Positions 6,296 to 6,801 of a stretch of DNA of 6,801 nucleotides are shown here, piece after piece. The notes beneath the pieces are model-generated. The model was not told where the DNA came from and made no database searches. It saw nothing but the letters and a program-made list of their open reading frames with translations. Position numbers and translations under genes: made by a program. The DNA is taken from NCBI GenBank assembly GCA_003156695.1, contig PMHN01000197.1, forward strand, positions 6,376 through 13,176. Reading direction: 5' to 3'. This DNA is from Gammaproteobacteria bacterium (GTDB lineage: Bacteria; Pseudomonadota; Gammaproteobacteria; Steroidobacterales; Steroidobacteraceae). Within the stretch, counting starts at the first letter, position 1. The number at the start of each line of letters is the position of its first letter.

Positions 6296-6801
6296 GCACG
6301 TCGTAGTTGGCCACCGCCTCGCCGTTCTGGTTGGTGATGGCGGTGTCCCAGCGCACCTCCCCGTAGCCCTGCGCGGGCCGCAGCGATTTCTCTTTGCACG
6401 TCAGGCGCACCTTGATCCGGTCACCTGGCTTGACCGGTTTTAAAAACCGCAGGCTGTCCAGCCCGTAGTTGGCGAGCACCGGGCCGTAGGGCGGATCCAC
6501 GAACAGTCCCGCCGCGGCGGATACCAGGAAGTAGCCGTGCGCCACCCGGCCGCCGAAGAGCGGATTGCGCGCCGCCTGCGTCTCATCCATATGCGCGTAG
6601 AACCTGTCGCCCGAGAGGGCCGCGAAGCGCTCGATGTCCGCCACCGTAACCTCGCGCTCGGCGGAGTTGAACGTGTCGCCGATGGCGAGCGCGCCGAAGG
6701 GCTTGCGGAACGGATGCACGCCCGGATCCAGCTCGCGTGCCCCCCGTACCCAGCGACCCGTCACCGCGGTGATGACATCCGGTGTCCCCTGCACGGCCGT
6801 G
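6258..6801 (-). CDS. paaZ: PaaZ, C-terminal enoyl-CoA hydratase part (partial)
   Basis: C-terminal end of the bifunctional oxepin-CoA hydrolase / 3-oxo-5,6-dehydrosuberyl-CoA semialdehyde dehydrogenase of phenylacetate degradation. About 180 residues are visible. They begin TAVQGTPDVI, the usual end of the aldehyde-dehydrogenase part, then HPFRKPF and a MaoC/R-hydratase domain. That domain contains LSGDRFYAHMD, whose Asp (codon 6606-6608) and His (6591-6593) are spaced as the catalytic pair of E. coli PaaZ. HGYFLVSAAAGLFVD, GPVLANYGLDSLRF and PVKPGDRIKVRLTCK follow, all very close to PaaZ. A GTG at 6794 could be taken as a start, but the frame stays open to the window edge with family-typical sequence before it. 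The real start therefore lies to the right, outside the window. The stop lies inside the modC 3' end (38-base convergent overlap). A stand-alone MaoC hydratase is the less likely alternative. Confidence 0.9.
   Translation of the reverse strand, partial: TAVQGTPDVITAVTGRWVRGARELDPGVHPFRKPFGALAIGDTFNSAEREVTVADIERFAALSGDRFYAHMDETQAARNPLFGGRVAHGYFLVSAAAGLFVDPPYGPVLANYGLDSLRFLKPVKPGDRIKVRLTCKEKSLRPAQGYGEVRWDTAITNQNGEAVANYDVLTMVSEKAVPDA

Noticed and set aside
6258..6794. Complete 178-residue MaoC protein starting at the GTG at 6794
   Set aside because: The frame continues upstream to the window edge with Thr-Ala before Val-Gln-Gly-Thr-Pro, matching the interior of PaaZ; the GTG is an internal valine.

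Overview
This is a GC-rich window (about two-thirds G+C by eye) with tightly packed genes. It reads as chromosomal DNA of a proteobacterium, most likely gamma- or betaproteobacterial. That placement rests on three things: a full-length CysB regulator, a fused trifunctional siroheme synthase CysG, and a PaaZ-type phenylacetate-catabolism protein. I cannot name the genus. No mobile element, tRNA, rRNA, CRISPR array or prophage gene is visible, and all reading frames look intact.

Layout. (1) 55-1026, minus strand: cysB, the LysR-type activator of sulfur assimilation. (2) 1027-1166: a divergent control region with overlapping promoter-like elements and small dyads. (3) 1167-4374, plus strand: a compact cysteine-biosynthesis operon. 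It holds cysH (an iron-sulfur adenylylsulfate reductase by its cysteines), cysG (siroheme synthase) and a cysK-type cysteine synthase; cysG and cysK overlap by ATGA. (4) 4459-6295, plus strand: modB and modC, the permease and ATPase of a molybdate ABC importer, one base apart. No modA binding-protein gene is in the window. (5) 6258-6801, minus strand: the C-terminal MaoC-like hydratase part of a paaZ gene that runs off the right edge and overlaps the 3' end of modC by 38 bp.

How it works together (family knowledge plus inference). CysB senses O-/N-acetylserine and sulfate-type effectors and probably controls the divergent operon. CysH reduces APS to sulfite. CysG makes siroheme, the cofactor of sulfite reductase, which is encoded elsewhere. 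CysK combines the resulting sulfide with O-acetylserine to give cysteine. ModBC imports molybdate, a structural analogue of sulfate. Its position directly behind the cys genes is the most interesting contextual point. Otherwise this is a largely conventional metabolic locus, and I found no convincing previously undescribed system.
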